Assembly: GCF_011392125.1 (NCBI RefSeq)
Contig: NZ_JAAJBU010000009.1
Coordinates: 81,103 to 145,102 of the forward strand
From: Flavobacterium lotistagni
Lineage (GTDB): Bacteria; Bacteroidota; Bacteroidia; Flavobacteriales; Flavobacteriaceae
Direction: 5' to 3'
Length of the DNA: 64,000 bases
Within the stretch, counting starts at the first letter, position 1. Every line of letters begins with the position of its first letter. Below are positions 35,975-45,330 of this stretch, piece by piece. Under the pieces are notes generated by a model. The model ran no database searches, was not told where the DNA came from, and was given only the letters and a program-made list of their open reading frames with translations. Made by a program: the position numbers and the translations under genes.

Positions 35975-36754
35975 CTACTTTTCAACATTAATCCTAATAT
36001 CACTAATGATGGGCACCACATCAACATCTTTGAAATAGTCGATTAAAATGTTGCGCAACTTATACTCAAGGTCAAACTTATAAATACCTTTCTTGAAAAA
36101 GTTCATATTGTCGCCGCCATTAGCAAGGTAATCATTTGTGCCTACATAATAAATCTGGCTGGGCAAAAACGGCTTGCCTTGAATCAGAATGTCTTTGGGT
36201 TTGTTGTCTTTCCCGATGGTGAAAGTCAATCCGCTAATAGGGTGCGCTTTTTTTTCGGTAATGATATAATCAAGCATTTCTATAATCTGTTCGCCTTTGA
36301 GCGCAATCACCACCAAACTATTCTCGAAAGGCATGATTTCATAAGCAGTTCTTGCCGTGACATCACCTTGTGGAATAATCGACCTTATGCCGCCAAAGTT
36401 CAACAAAACAATATCCATTGACTTTTTCTCGCGTGAGAGGAATATCGGATTTCCTTTGAGCATGACTGCATCAGAAAATAAATTACCCATAGTGGTTTGC
36501 CATTGTCCGTTCTTGTCCAGCGTTTGTGGAGCTGTCGCCAAAACTGCACTCAAATCCTGATCAATATGGTCGCGGTAGGGTTTAATAAAAGCTTCAATGG
36601 TAGTGTCTTGCGGTTGCTCTTTAACAATTCCGATTTCCTTTCCTTCAATGCGGCTCACAAACAGTTTTTGCTGCTTACAGGAAACCGTCGCTAGAAATGT
36701 TAAGAATAAAACAAAATAAGATACCGAAACGTTATAGTTTTTTAGTTTTACCAT
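35975..36754 (-). CDS. 5'-nucleotidase C-terminal domain lipoprotein
   Basis: The protein has 259 residues. A lipoprotein signal ends at LATVSC (Cys26). The body is the 5'-nucleotidase C-terminal domain: MGNLFSDAVMLKG, LNFGGIRSIIPQGDVTARTAYEIMPFEN and TNDYLANGGDNM, which form the nucleotide-binding pocket. The catalytic domain is encoded separately downstream, after hairpin element D. The order of the two genes is opposite to the domain order in fused enzymes. The lipid anchor suggests it holds the complex at the membrane (inference). Confidence 0.88.
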   Translation of the reverse strand: MVKLKNYNVSVSYFVLFLTFLATVSCKQQKLFVSRIEGKEIGIVKEQPQDTTIEAFIKPYRDHIDQDLSAVLATAPQTLDKNGQWQTTMGNLFSDAVMLKGNPIFLSREKKSMDIVLLNFGGIRSIIPQGDVTARTAYEIMPFENSLVVIALKGEQIIEMLDYIITEKKAHPISGLTFTIGKDNKPKDILIQGKPFLPSQIYYVGTNDYLANGGDNMNFFKKGIYKFDLEYKLRNILIDYFKDVDVVPIISDIRINVEK

Positions 36755-36776
36755 CCGAAATAGAAACTTATTTAAG

Positions 36777-36784
36777 TAAATTTG
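36777..36784 (+). promoter_or_regulatory. Putative -7 promoter box for the DUF6913-dapA operon
   Basis: TAAATTTG fits TAnnTTTG and ends 19 bases before the ATG at 36804. The region is also the divergent promoter zone of the 5'-nucleotidase genes. Confidence 0.5.
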
Positions 36785-36803
36785 TAATCCTAGTAAAAGT
36801 AGT

Positions 36804-37322
36804 ATGTTTTTAAATTATTTGAAGAATTTTTTTACACAAAAAACCGTAAAGAAAAGTCTGTCTAATGTAAAACATACCCCTTCGCAATCCGCAATAGCTA
36901 CCGTTGGGATTATTTTTGACGAAAGCTATTTTCACGAAAGAGAGGCCTTAGTGCAAGAACTCATCGGGAAAGGCATCGAAGAGAACAATATCAAAGTGTT
37001 GGTTTTTAAAGATAAAATTAAAAAGAATGAACATTTTGATTATCCGGTTTTCTCGCACAAAGATTTAAGTTGGACGGCTACTTTCAACAAATCGGAAGTC
37101 AAAGATTTTACTTCGCAAAAGTTCGATTTGCTCATTAATTATTACGATACGGAAAAAGCAGCTTTGTTATTGGTATCGAACCAGTCTAAGGCTCATTTCA
37201 AAGTAGGTTTCGCTTCCATCGACAAAAAGCTGAACCATTTCATGATCAACACCAACGCTGAAAATTATAAGGTTTTCATCGGCGAACTCTTCAAATATTT
37301 AAGAATATTAAACAAAATATAG
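36804..37322 (+). CDS. DUF6913-like hypothetical protein
   Basis: The protein has 172 residues, is basic at the N-terminus and has alternating beta and alpha segments ([44 protein letters not shown]), suggesting a Rossmann-like fold. There is no signal peptide. I recall it as a conserved flavobacterial family (DUF6913) usually found just before dapA, as here with a one-base gap. Its function is unknown. Confidence 0.7.
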   Translation: MFLNYLKNFFTQKTVKKSLSNVKHTPSQSAIATVGIIFDESYFHEREALVQELIGKGIEENNIKVLVFKDKIKKNEHFDYPVFSHKDLSWTATFNKSEVKDFTSQKFDLLINYYDTEKAALLLVSNQSKAHFKVGFASIDKKLNHFMINTNAENYKVFIGELFKYLRILNKI

Positions 37323-37323
37323 T

Positions 37324-38205
37324 ATGCAAGCATTAGTAGGAACTGGAGTAGCCCTGATTACACCTTTCAAAAAAGATTTTTCAGTAGATGTTGAAGCTTT
37401 GAAGCGAATCGTCGATTTCCAAATTGATAACGGTATCGAATATTTAGTAGTTTTGGGCACCACAGCCGAGAATGTTACCTTATCAGAAGCAGAGAAAAAC
37501 TTGGTCATACAAACCGTTGTTGAAGCCAATAATAACAGATTGCCTTTAGTGCTTGGCGTTGGCGGCAACAATACCGCAAATGTTATTGAGGAACTCAAAA
37601 CCAAGGATTTGTCTGCTTTTACTGCGATTCTTTCGGTTTCTCCTTACTACAATAAACCTACACAAGAAGGCATTTATCAACATTTTAAAGCCATTGCTGA
37701 AGCTTCTCCGATTCCGGTGATTTTATACAATGTTCCAGGTAGAACCGGAAGCAATATGCAACCGGCTACTGTCATTCGTTTGGCGCAAGATTTCAAGAAC
37801 ATAGTAGCGATTAAAGAAGCCGCTGGAGATATGGTTCAAGCCATGCAACTCATCCAAAACAAACCCAAAGATTTCTTAGTGATTTCAGGCGATGACATGA
37901 TTGCTTTGCCGATGGTTTTAGCAGGCGGAAGCGGTGTTATTTCCGTGATTGGTGAAGGTTTGCCCCAAATATTTTCCGATATGATTCGTTTGGGTTTACA
38001 ACGGAAAGTGGACCAAGCATACCAGTTGCATTACAAAGTGGCCGATTTGATTGATATGATTTTTGAGCAAGGCAATCCAGCTGGTATCAAAGAAGTATTT
38101 AAAAGCCTGGGTTTGTGTGAAAATACTGTGCGTTTGCCACTAGTAAATACCGATGCTTCGCTAGCTCAGAGAATTGAAAAAGCTATGAAAAATCTTGAGC
38201 AATGA
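37324..38205 (+). CDS. dapA: 4-hydroxy-tetrahydrodipicolinate synthase (DapA)
   Basis: The protein has 293 residues, full length. The Schiff-base lysine lies in VAIKEAAGD (Lys164), the catalytic tyrosine in [11 protein letters not shown] (Tyr135), and the threonine pair in VLGTTAEN. It condenses pyruvate with aspartate semialdehyde in the lysine and diaminopimelate pathway, which also feeds peptidoglycan. It lies directly after the DUF6913 gene. Confidence 0.95.
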   Translation: MQALVGTGVALITPFKKDFSVDVEALKRIVDFQIDNGIEYLVVLGTTAENVTLSEAEKNLVIQTVVEANNNRLPLVLGVGGNNTANVIEELKTKDLSAFTAILSVSPYYNKPTQEGIYQHFKAIAEASPIPVILYNVPGRTGSNMQPATVIRLAQDFKNIVAIKEAAGDMVQAMQLIQNKPKDFLVISGDDMIALPMVLAGGSGVISVIGEGLPQIFSDMIRLGLQRKVDQAYQLHYKVADLIDMIFEQGNPAGIKEVFKSLGLCENTVRLPLVNTDASLAQRIEKAMKNLEQ

Positions 38206-38230
38206 ACTCTTATTCATTGAGGTTTTATAA
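38200..38230 (+). terminator. Weak hairpin after dapA
   Basis: CAATGA and TCATTG form a 6-bp stem around an eight-base loop, overlapping the dapA stop codon and followed by GAGGTTTTA. It is a weak terminator candidate. Confidence 0.3.
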
Positions 38231-38244
38231 GCCCGAAAAAATAT

Positions 38245-38274
38245 TTTGTAGTGTGTAATTAATAACTAAATTTG
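38245..38274 (+). promoter_or_regulatory. Promoter of the bamD-rpoZ-coaBC operon
   Basis: TTTG at 38245-38248 and TAAATTTG at 38267-38274 are separated by 18 bases, matching both halves of the Bacteroidota consensus (TTTG, then TAnnTTTG). A leader of about 55 bases follows. Confidence 0.7.
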
Positions 38275-38330
38275 CAGTTCGTTTTCAAAGCAGGCATTGC
38301 CCTGTAAATCAAGAAGACCGCCCGAAAATA

Positions 38331-39128
38331 ATGAACAAATTTTTATACTTTTTATTGGTAACTGTTTTGCTGGCCTCATGCAGTCCTTATCAGAAAGCCT
38401 TGAAGTCAGATGATGTTGCGGTCAAATACGCCGAAGCGGAAAAGAAATACGAAGCCAAAAAGTACAACAAAGCAATTCGTCTTTTCGAGCAAATGGCACC
38501 GGCTTTCCGCGGAAAACCACAATCAGAAAAAATGTTCTACATGTTCGCTCAGTCTTATTTTAAAACCGAGCAATATTATTTAGCGGGTTATCAATTCGAG
38601 AGTTTTGTGTCGAGTTATCCGAAAAGCGAGAAATTAGAAGAAGCTGCTTACCTTGAAGGCAAATCCTATTCAATGCTTTCTCCACCATACAGTTTGGATC
38701 AAATCGATACCGTAAAAGCCATAGATAAACTACAAACGTTTATCGATACTTACCCTAATTCAGTTTATTTGCCAGAGGCCAATGCTACGCTAAAAGGGTT
38801 GACTGATAAATTAGAAAAGAAATATTACGAAATCGCTAAGCAATACAACACCATTTCAGATCACAAAGCTGCGTTAGTGGCACTTGATAATTTCATTAGC
38901 GAATATCCCGGAACCAAATACAAAGAAGCGGCATTGTATTACCGATTGGATTCTGCCTACAAACTGGCCATCAATAGTATTCCGGCAAAAATGGAAGAAC
39001 GACTTCACAATGCTAAAATCGCCTACACAAATTTGATGAAGTTCAAGGCAGATACCAGTTACAAAGAAAAAGCCGATGATATGTTGGCAAGAATTGATAA
39101 AGATTTACAACAATACTCAAATAAATAA
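38331..39128 (+). CDS. bamD: Outer membrane assembly lipoprotein BamD
   Basis: The protein has 265 residues. A lipoprotein signal ends at LLASC (Cys17), followed by SPYQKALKS. TPR motifs fill the body (YEAKKYNKAIRLFEQMAPAF; YFKTEQYYLAGYQFESFVSS; DHKAALVALDNFISEYPG). BamD is part of the complex that inserts outer membrane barrels. It heads an operon with rpoZ, coaBC, DUF4835 and recN, an order conserved in the phylum. Confidence 0.92.
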   Translation: MNKFLYFLLVTVLLASCSPYQKALKSDDVAVKYAEAEKKYEAKKYNKAIRLFEQMAPAFRGKPQSEKMFYMFAQSYFKTEQYYLAGYQFESFVSSYPKSEKLEEAAYLEGKSYSMLSPPYSLDQIDTVKAIDKLQTFIDTYPNSVYLPEANATLKGLTDKLEKKYYEIAKQYNTISDHKAALVALDNFISEYPGTKYKEAALYYRLDSAYKLAINSIPAKMEERLHNAKIAYTNLMKFKADTSYKEKADDMLARIDKDLQQYSNK

Positions 39129-39131
39129 ATC

Positions 39132-39455
39132 ATGGATTTAAAAAAGACGACTGCACCGGTAAACACCATCACCTATAACAAAAGCCTTATAGAGGAACCG
39201 ACCGGCAATGTGTATGAGGCCATCACCATCATGGCGAAAAGAGCCAACCAAATCAATTCTGAAATCAAAAAAGAATTGACTGAAAAGCTCGAAGAGTTTG
39301 CTACCTACAATGACAGCCTAGAGGAAGTTTTTGAGAACAAAGAGCAAATCGAGGTTTCTAAATTCTATGAGAAATTGCCTAAGCCACATGCTTTAGCGGT
39401 TCAAGAATGGCTCGACAGCAAAATCTATTTCAGAACAGAGAGTAACTCTAAATAA
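39132..39455 (+). CDS. rpoZ: RNA polymerase subunit omega, Bacteroidota type
   Basis: The protein has 107 residues. The segment TGNVYEAITIMAKRANQIN matches the first helix of omega (normally YEAvliaakRArqi), and the tail is the extended Bacteroidota form that ends FYEKLPKPHALAVQEWLDSK. Omega helps to assemble RNA polymerase. It lies three bases after bamD and six bases before coaBC. Confidence 0.85.
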   Translation: MDLKKTTAPVNTITYNKSLIEEPTGNVYEAITIMAKRANQINSEIKKELTEKLEEFATYNDSLEEVFENKEQIEVSKFYEKLPKPHALAVQEWLDSKIYFRTESNSK

Positions 39456-39461
39456 AGTAAG

Positions 39462-40673
39462 ATGTCTGTTTTAAGCGGTAAAAAAATATTGCTCGGTATT
39501 TCCGCAGGAATAGCCGCTTACAAAACGGCCCATTTGGTTAGACTTTTTATCAAAGCCGGCGCCCGTGTCCAAGTGGTCATGACGCCGGCTTCGAAGGATT
39601 TTATTACTCCGCTTACCTTATCGACGTTGTCTAAAAATCCGGTGCATTCCGGGTTTTACGACCACGATCAGGAAAACGCCCAATGGAACAACCACGTCGA
39701 ATTGGCGCTCTGGGCCGATTTGATGCTCATTGCTCCGGCCACGGCCAACACGCTTTCTAAAATGGCCAACGGCAATTGCGACAACCTCTTAGTGGCCACT
39801 TATCTTTCCGCCAAATGCCCAGTTTACTTTGCTCCAGCCATGGATTTGGATATGTACAAGCATCCGTCAACATTGGCCAGTTTCAATGCTTTGCATCAAT
39901 TTGGCAATACGATGATTCCGGCAGAAAGTGGCGAGCTTGCCAGCGGTTTATCAGGTGAAGGTAGAATGGCAGAACCTGAAAACATCGTTGCTTTTCTCGA
40001 AGCCGATCTTGAAAGTAAGTTACCGCTTAAAGGAAAAAAGATCCTTGTGACTGCGGGCCCAACTTATGAAGCCATCGATCCGGTTCGCTTTATAGGCAAT
40101 CATTCTACTGGGAAAATGGGTTTTGATATCGCTGAATGTGCTGCCAAACTTGGAGCCGAAGTGACTTTGATTTCCGGACCGAGTCATTTGACCCTCAAAA
40201 ATCAAGCTGTTGCAATTATTCGTGTAGTTAGTGCCGAAGAGATGTATCAGGCTGCGCACCAATATTTTCCAGATGCCGACGTTGCTATTTGTGCCGCAGC
40301 TGTGGCCGATTATCGTCCGAGTCAAGTAGCCAATCAGAAGATAAAAAAGAGCGAGGCGCAATTCACCATTACCCTTGAAAAGACGAAAGACATTTTGGCC
40401 TCTTTGGGTGAAATAAAAAAACAACAGTATTTGATTGGTTTTGCTTTAGAAACCGAAAATGAAATTGAGAACGCGAAGTTGAAAATCAAGAAAAAAAACT
40501 TAGATTTGATTGTTTTAAATTCGTTGCAAGATGCTGGTGCTGGTTTTGGACATCCGACCAATAAGGTTACCTTAATCGATAGTGAAGGTCGCATCGAAAA
40601 TATGGAACTGAAATCAAAAGAGGCTGTTGCCGCCGATATCATTAACAAAATAATTGGGTATTATCATGCATAA
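39462..40673 (+). CDS. coaBC: Bifunctional phosphopantothenoylcysteine decarboxylase/ligase (CoaBC)
   Basis: The protein has 403 residues. The N-terminal flavin-dependent CoaC half shows GKKILLGISAGIAAYKTAHLVR, a NNHVELALWADLMLIAPATANT section and FAPAMDLDMY. The CoaB half shows KGKKILVTAGPTYEAIDPVR and GKMGFDIAE. The two steps convert phosphopantothenate and cysteine to phosphopantetheine for coenzyme A. The end overlaps the start of the DUF4835 gene by eight bases. Confidence 0.95.
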   Translation: MSVLSGKKILLGISAGIAAYKTAHLVRLFIKAGARVQVVMTPASKDFITPLTLSTLSKNPVHSGFYDHDQENAQWNNHVELALWADLMLIAPATANTLSKMANGNCDNLLVATYLSAKCPVYFAPAMDLDMYKHPSTLASFNALHQFGNTMIPAESGELASGLSGEGRMAEPENIVAFLEADLESKLPLKGKKILVTAGPTYEAIDPVRFIGNHSTGKMGFDIAECAAKLGAEVTLISGPSHLTLKNQAVAIIRVVSAEEMYQAAHQYFPDADVAICAAAVADYRPSQVANQKIKKSEAQFTITLEKTKDILASLGEIKKQQYLIGFALETENEIENAKLKIKKKNLDLIVLNSLQDAGAGFGHPTNKVTLIDSEGRIENMELKSKEAVAADIINKIIGYYHA

Positions 40674-41553
40674 AATTCTAACCATTCTCACAGTGTTTCT
40701 CTTCGGAACTGCTCAAGCACAAGAGCTGAATTGCACGGTAAAAGTCAATGCAGAACAGGTGGCGGGCAATAATTTGCAAGTTTTTAAAACACTAGAACGG
40801 GCTTTGGCAGATTTTGTCAATAAAACCAACTGGACTACGCAGAAAGTCAATGCCAATGAGCGAATCAACTGCTCGATGTTTATCAATATCAACGAGTTTG
40901 CGGGAAATCAGTTTAAGGCATCTATTCAAGTAGAATCTTCAAGACCGGTTTACAATTCTACCTATTCTTCGCCGGTTTTCAATTACAATGACAAGGATTT
41001 TAATTTCAACTACACGGAGTTCCAAAATTTAAATTATAATCCAGCAACCTTTGATTCTAATTTAGTATCGGTGATCGCTTTTTACAGTATGATCATTATC
41101 GGCTTAGATGCAGACACTTTCAAACAAGACGGCGGTATTCCTTATTATGAAGTTGCTCAGGAAATTGCAACCGTGGCGCAGTCAAGTGGTTACGCAGGTT
41201 GGAGTCAGGGTGATAGCAACCAGAACCGCTACTTTTTGGTGAATAACTTGCTTTCAAATATGTACAGTCAGTACCGTGATGCGCTTTATTTTTACCATTA
41301 TGAAGGCATGGATCTAATGCACAAAGACCAGAAAACAGCGAAGGAAAAAATCATCTATGCCATTACGCAATTGTCTTATATGGAAGCCAACAAGCCCAAT
41401 TCCTTTTTGACCCGAGTGTTTTTTGACGCCAAGTCAGACGAAATCGTTTCAATTTTTACCGGCGGCCCAACGGTAGATAACGCAACACTGCTCGACAAAC
41501 TCTTTGCAATATCGCCAATGAATTCCAGTAAATGGACCGAAATAAAACTCTAA
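40666..41553 (+). CDS. DUF4835 secreted protein
   Basis: The protein has 295 residues when started at the ATG at 40666, giving the signal peptide MHKILTILTVFLFGTAQAQ. DUF4835 features are ELNCTVKVNAEQVAGNN at the mature N-terminus, a central SVIAFYSMIIIGLDADTFKQ and a C-terminal YMEANKPNSFLTRVFFDAKS. The family is restricted to Bacteroidota and nearly always lies between coaBC and recN. Its role is unknown; an envelope function fits the signal and the bamD context. Confidence 0.85.
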   Translation: MHKILTILTVFLFGTAQAQELNCTVKVNAEQVAGNNLQVFKTLERALADFVNKTNWTTQKVNANERINCSMFININEFAGNQFKASIQVESSRPVYNSTYSSPVFNYNDKDFNFNYTEFQNLNYNPATFDSNLVSVIAFYSMIIIGLDADTFKQDGGIPYYEVAQEIATVAQSSGYAGWSQGDSNQNRYFLVNNLLSNMYSQYRDALYFYHYEGMDLMHKDQKTAKEKIIYAITQLSYMEANKPNSFLTRVFFDAKSDEIVSIFTGGPTVDNATLLDKLFAISPMNSSKWTEIKL

Positions 41554-41581
41554 GCGGCCCTGTTCAATTGCTTCATTTTTT

Positions 41582-43234
41582 ATGATACAATCGCTTTCCA
41601 TCCAAAATTTCGCGCTGATTGAGAAAATGTCAGTCGATTTTTCGGGTGGATTTTCGATTATTACCGGAGAAACCGGAGCCGGAAAGTCAATATTGCTGGG
41701 CGCTTTGGGTTTGGTTCTTGGAAAACGAGCCGACCTTTCATCGCTCAAAAACAAAGAAGAAAAGTGCGTCATCGAAGCCCAATTCGATTTAGCTGCCTAT
41801 AGACTAGAGCCCTTTTTTGAAACCAACGACCTAGATTACGAGCCCATCACCATTTTAAGACGCGAGATATTACCTTCCGGAAAATCGCGTGCATTTGTCA
41901 ACGATACGCCTGTTAATTTGCAAGAACTGCAAGACTTGAGCGAGTTTCTAATCGACGTACATTCTCAGCATCAAACCCGTGAATTGTCTGAGAACCAGTT
42001 TCAATTTCAGATTATCGACGCCGTGGCTGATAATAATTTGTTAGTCGGTTCCTATCAAAAAATCCTCAAGCAATACAAGCATCAGCTTGGTAAATTGGAA
42101 GATTTGAAGATCCAATTGCAGCAATCATTAAAAGAACAAGACTACAACACATTTTTATTGAATGAGCTTCAAACCATTTCGTTGGCCCATCTCGATCAAG
42201 CAGCCTTAGAAGCAGAATTCGAGCAATTGAACAACGTTGAATTCATTAAAGAGAACTTGCACAAAGCACTCAGTGTGGCTACTGACGAACAATATGGCGT
42301 GGTTCATTTGCTAAACGAAATTAAAAGCAGTTTGCAAAAAATTGCCGGTTTCGGTGAAAATTACCAATCTATTTTTGAGCGCATCAACAGCACGGCTATC
42401 GAAATGCACGACATCAATCGAGAGTTGGAAAAGTTTTCAGAAGGTTTAATTTACGATCCGACGAAACTGGAGTTGATTCAGCAGCAATTGCAATCGTTAT
42501 ACACTTTACAGAAAAAGCACCAAGTTAATTCTGTTTCTGAACTTTTGGAAATTCAAAATGAACTGGAGCAACAAGTGGATGGCATTTCTCAGATTGAAAG
42601 TAGCATACAAGCAATCGAAAATGTTTTAAAAGATTTAGTAGTAGAACTAGACGAATTGGCATTGAAAATCCAAGACAACAGAGTCAAAGCAGTACCAAAC
42701 TTAACCCAACAATGGACCGAAATCTTGGCACAATTAGGAATGCCGAACGTTCGATTTAAAATTGAGTTTACACCAGTGAACCAATACCTGAACAACGGAA
42801 AATCTGAAATGGAGTTTTGGTTTGCAGCCAACCTAGGAAGTGATTTCGGATTGCTCAAAAAAGTAGCTTCTGGTGGAGAATTGTCTAGAATCATGTTGGC
42901 AACCAAAGCAATTTTAGCGCAATACTCAAAGCTGCCCACGATTATTTTCGACGAAATTGACACCGGAGTATCGGGTGAAATCGCCAGTAAAATGGCCGAG
43001 ATTATGAAAAGTATGAGCCGAAATATGCAGGTATTTGCCATTACCCATTTGCCGCAGATTGCAGCCAAAGGCGATATTCATTTCAAGGTGTATAAATCCG
43101 TTCAAGGCGGTGATACGCTCAGTGAACTCAAGCAATTGACTGAGGCTGAAAGGGTAGAGGAGATTGCCCAAATGCTTTCAGGCGCGCAGGTTTCCGAGTC
43201 GGCTTTAAATCACGCTAGAGCATTGCTGAACTAA
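41582..43234 (+). CDS. recN: DNA repair protein RecN
   Basis: The protein has 550 residues. Walker A is GETGAGKS (residues 29-36) and the signature and Walker B region at the other end is VASGGELSRIMLATK and TIIFDEIDTGVSGE, with coiled coil between. This is the SMC-like layout of RecN, which holds DNA ends together during double-strand break repair. It is the last gene of the bamD operon; fabV follows with its own promoter. Confidence 0.95.
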   Translation: MIQSLSIQNFALIEKMSVDFSGGFSIITGETGAGKSILLGALGLVLGKRADLSSLKNKEEKCVIEAQFDLAAYRLEPFFETNDLDYEPITILRREILPSGKSRAFVNDTPVNLQELQDLSEFLIDVHSQHQTRELSENQFQFQIIDAVADNNLLVGSYQKILKQYKHQLGKLEDLKIQLQQSLKEQDYNTFLLNELQTISLAHLDQAALEAEFEQLNNVEFIKENLHKALSVATDEQYGVVHLLNEIKSSLQKIAGFGENYQSIFERINSTAIEMHDINRELEKFSEGLIYDPTKLELIQQQLQSLYTLQKKHQVNSVSELLEIQNELEQQVDGISQIESSIQAIENVLKDLVVELDELALKIQDNRVKAVPNLTQQWTEILAQLGMPNVRFKIEFTPVNQYLNNGKSEMEFWFAANLGSDFGLLKKVASGGELSRIMLATKAILAQYSKLPTIIFDEIDTGVSGEIASKMAEIMKSMSRNMQVFAITHLPQIAAKGDIHFKVYKSVQGGDTLSELKQLTEAERVEEIAQMLSGAQVSESALNHARALLN

Positions 43235-43253
43235 TTATTTTGCCCTATATTTG
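43222..43253 (+). promoter_or_regulatory. Putative promoter of fabV
   Basis: TATATTTG at 43246-43253 fits TAnnTTTG, with ATTG at 43222-43225 at a 20-base spacing as a -33-like element inside the recN end. The leader is 55 bases. Confidence 0.55.
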
Positions 43254-43308
43254 TTCGACTTTTAAGCAAAAAAACATCATCAATTATCCATAGAAACACC
43301 CAACTAGT

Positions 43309-44499
43309 ATGATTATAGAACCAAGAATGCGAGGCTTTATTTGTTTGACGGCACACCCAACCGGCTGCGAGCAAAACGTTAAAAATCAAATCCAATACGT
43401 CAAGTCTAAAGGAGAAATTGCCGGTGCGAAACGTGTTTTGGTTATCGGTGCTTCTACTGGTTTTGGACTGGCTTCAAGAATTACAAGCGCTTTTGGTTCT
43501 GGAGCTTCAACTATCGGTGTCTTTTTCGAAAAGCCTGCTACTGAAGGAAAAACGGCTTCTCCGGGTTGGTACAATTCTGCGGCTTTTGAACGAGAAGCAC
43601 ACAAGGCTGGTTTATATGCTAAAAGTATTAATGGCGACGCGTTCTCTAAAGAAGTGAAACAGCAAACCATCGACATGATCAAAGCAGATTTAGGCCAAGT
43701 CGATTTAGTGATTTACAGTTTGGCTTCTCCAGTGCGAATGCATCCGGAAACAGGTGTTTTGCATCGTTCCGTACTCAAGCCGATCGGCAATACGTTTTCG
43801 AATAAAACCGTGGATTTCCATACCGGAAATGTGAGCCAAGTTTCCATTGAGCCGGCTAATGAAGAAGACATCAAAAACACGATAGTGGTTATGGGCGGCG
43901 AAGATTGGTCGATGTGGATTGATGCGATGAAAGACGCCGGAGTTTTAGCCGATGGCGCTACGACAATTGCCTATTCCTACATTGGGCCGGCCGTGACTGA
44001 AGCGGTTTACAGAAAAGGAACCATTGGTCGGGCCAAAGACGATCTAGAAGCGACTGCATTCAAAATTACAGACAAACTTAAGTCAATCTCAGGAAAGGCT
44101 TATGTTTCAGTAAATAAGGCGCTGGTCACTCAAGCCAGTTCTGCTATTCCGGTGATTCCATTGTATATTTCTCTGTTGTATAAAATCATGAAAGCAGAAG
44201 GAATCCATGAAGGATGCATCGAGCAAATTGAGCGATTGTTTAGTCAACGATTGTATACCGGAAACGAAGTCCCAACTGATGCGCAAGGCCGTATCCGTAT
44301 TGACGATTGGGAAATGCGCCAAGACGTGCAAGACCAAGTGTCTAAATTATGGGCAGAAGCTACCACGGAAACCTTGCCTACTTTAGGTGATTTGGCCGGC
44401 TATAAACAAGACTTTTTAAATTTGTTCGGATTCGGTTTTGACGGTGTAGATTATAACGCCGATACCAACGAAATGGTCGAGATAGACAGTATCAAATAG
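43309..44499 (+). CDS. fabV: Trans-2-enoyl-ACP/CoA reductase (FabV)
   Basis: The protein has 396 residues. The N-terminal PRMRGFICLTAHPTGCEQNV is a FabV hallmark. The cofactor site is VLVIGASTGFGLAS, and the catalytic pair follows the Y-X8-K pattern (YRKGTIGRAK, about residues 234-243), which separates FabV from FabI. It reduces the enoyl double bond in fatty acid elongation with NADH. It abuts the end of the convergent gene at 44500. Confidence 0.92.
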   Translation: MIIEPRMRGFICLTAHPTGCEQNVKNQIQYVKSKGEIAGAKRVLVIGASTGFGLASRITSAFGSGASTIGVFFEKPATEGKTASPGWYNSAAFEREAHKAGLYAKSINGDAFSKEVKQQTIDMIKADLGQVDLVIYSLASPVRMHPETGVLHRSVLKPIGNTFSNKTVDFHTGNVSQVSIEPANEEDIKNTIVVMGGEDWSMWIDAMKDAGVLADGATTIAYSYIGPAVTEAVYRKGTIGRAKDDLEATAFKITDKLKSISGKAYVSVNKALVTQASSAIPVIPLYISLLYKIMKAEGIHEGCIEQIERLFSQRLYTGNEVPTDAQGRIRIDDWEMRQDVQDQVSKLWAEATTETLPTLGDLAGYKQDFLNLFGFGFDGVDYNADTNEMVEIDSIK

Positions 44500-45129
44500 T
44501 TATTTTTCTATTAAACCGTTGTAGCTGTCGTAACGACTTAGTAATTTTCCGGTGTACACGTCGAGTTCCACGATTTCCATTTCCGTCACTTTTTTGTTGG
44601 CGGCGTGAATTTTATTGGCGACCGTGTAAACGTATTTTCCGTTTTTCTTTAAATATTGCAGTTGCGGCTCGGTGATTTCATCGCCTTTTTGGCTAAACGC
44701 TTTAATTGCCATCTCGCGGGCAGCATTCTTGGAAATAAAATTCATCGGGCTGTCTTGAATGAGAAATTCCGGCACTGCGCTCAGATTCGGTTCCTCTAAA
44801 AGTTGAAGATTGGCGTCCAGTTTAATCCAAATGCCGGAGCGAATTCCGTCGATTTTAGTGTAATTGAAATGGTACATCACCCAAATCTCGGCAATGTTTT
44901 TCGTAATTCTTTTTTTGGATAGGAACTGTTCTGTATTGATTTTTTTATCGGTTACCCAATATTTGTAGTGGGTTCCGGTATCAGAAATCTCGAAATAAGG
45001 CATTAAATGTTCGCCTACTTTCGCCGTAAGAATGCTGTCGGAAACTGCAATAATGCGGCTAGTGGTAATACTTCCTGCAGTTGCCGTAACAAACCAGCCG
45101 ATACCAATCAGGGTCAATAAAAACCGCAT
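44500..45129 (-). CDS. PepSY-like secreted hypothetical protein
   Basis: The protein has 209 residues. The N-terminus MRFLLTLIGIGWFVTATAGS is a signal peptide or an anchor. The C-terminal part (AREMAIKAFSQKG, then VTEMEIVELDVYTGKLLSRY) resembles PepSY-type folds, but the match is weak. It could be periplasmic. No partner gene is adjacent. A 200-base region without genes separates it from the divergent acetyltransferase gene. Confidence 0.6.
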   Translation of the reverse strand: MRFLLTLIGIGWFVTATAGSITTSRIIAVSDSILTAKVGEHLMPYFEISDTGTHYKYWVTDKKINTEQFLSKKRITKNIAEIWVMYHFNYTKIDGIRSGIWIKLDANLQLLEEPNLSAVPEFLIQDSPMNFISKNAAREMAIKAFSQKGDEITEPQLQYLKKNGKYVYTVANKIHAANKKVTEMEIVELDVYTGKLLSRYDSYNGLIEK

Positions 45130-45330
45130 TTCTGTGATGTTTTAAATTAAAAAACTCATTCTTAAACAGTTATGCAATTTTCGGTAGCCTGGGGTAATTT
45201 TCCTAAAATTCTCGTTGAACGTTCGAAAACTTCCATCAAGTGCAATATTTCGACAATGATTGTACGAGATAGTAGCCTTTTGTTGGAAAAACTTCCCGAA
45301 CTTTGACTGTCATTTTATTAAGCTGGATTG

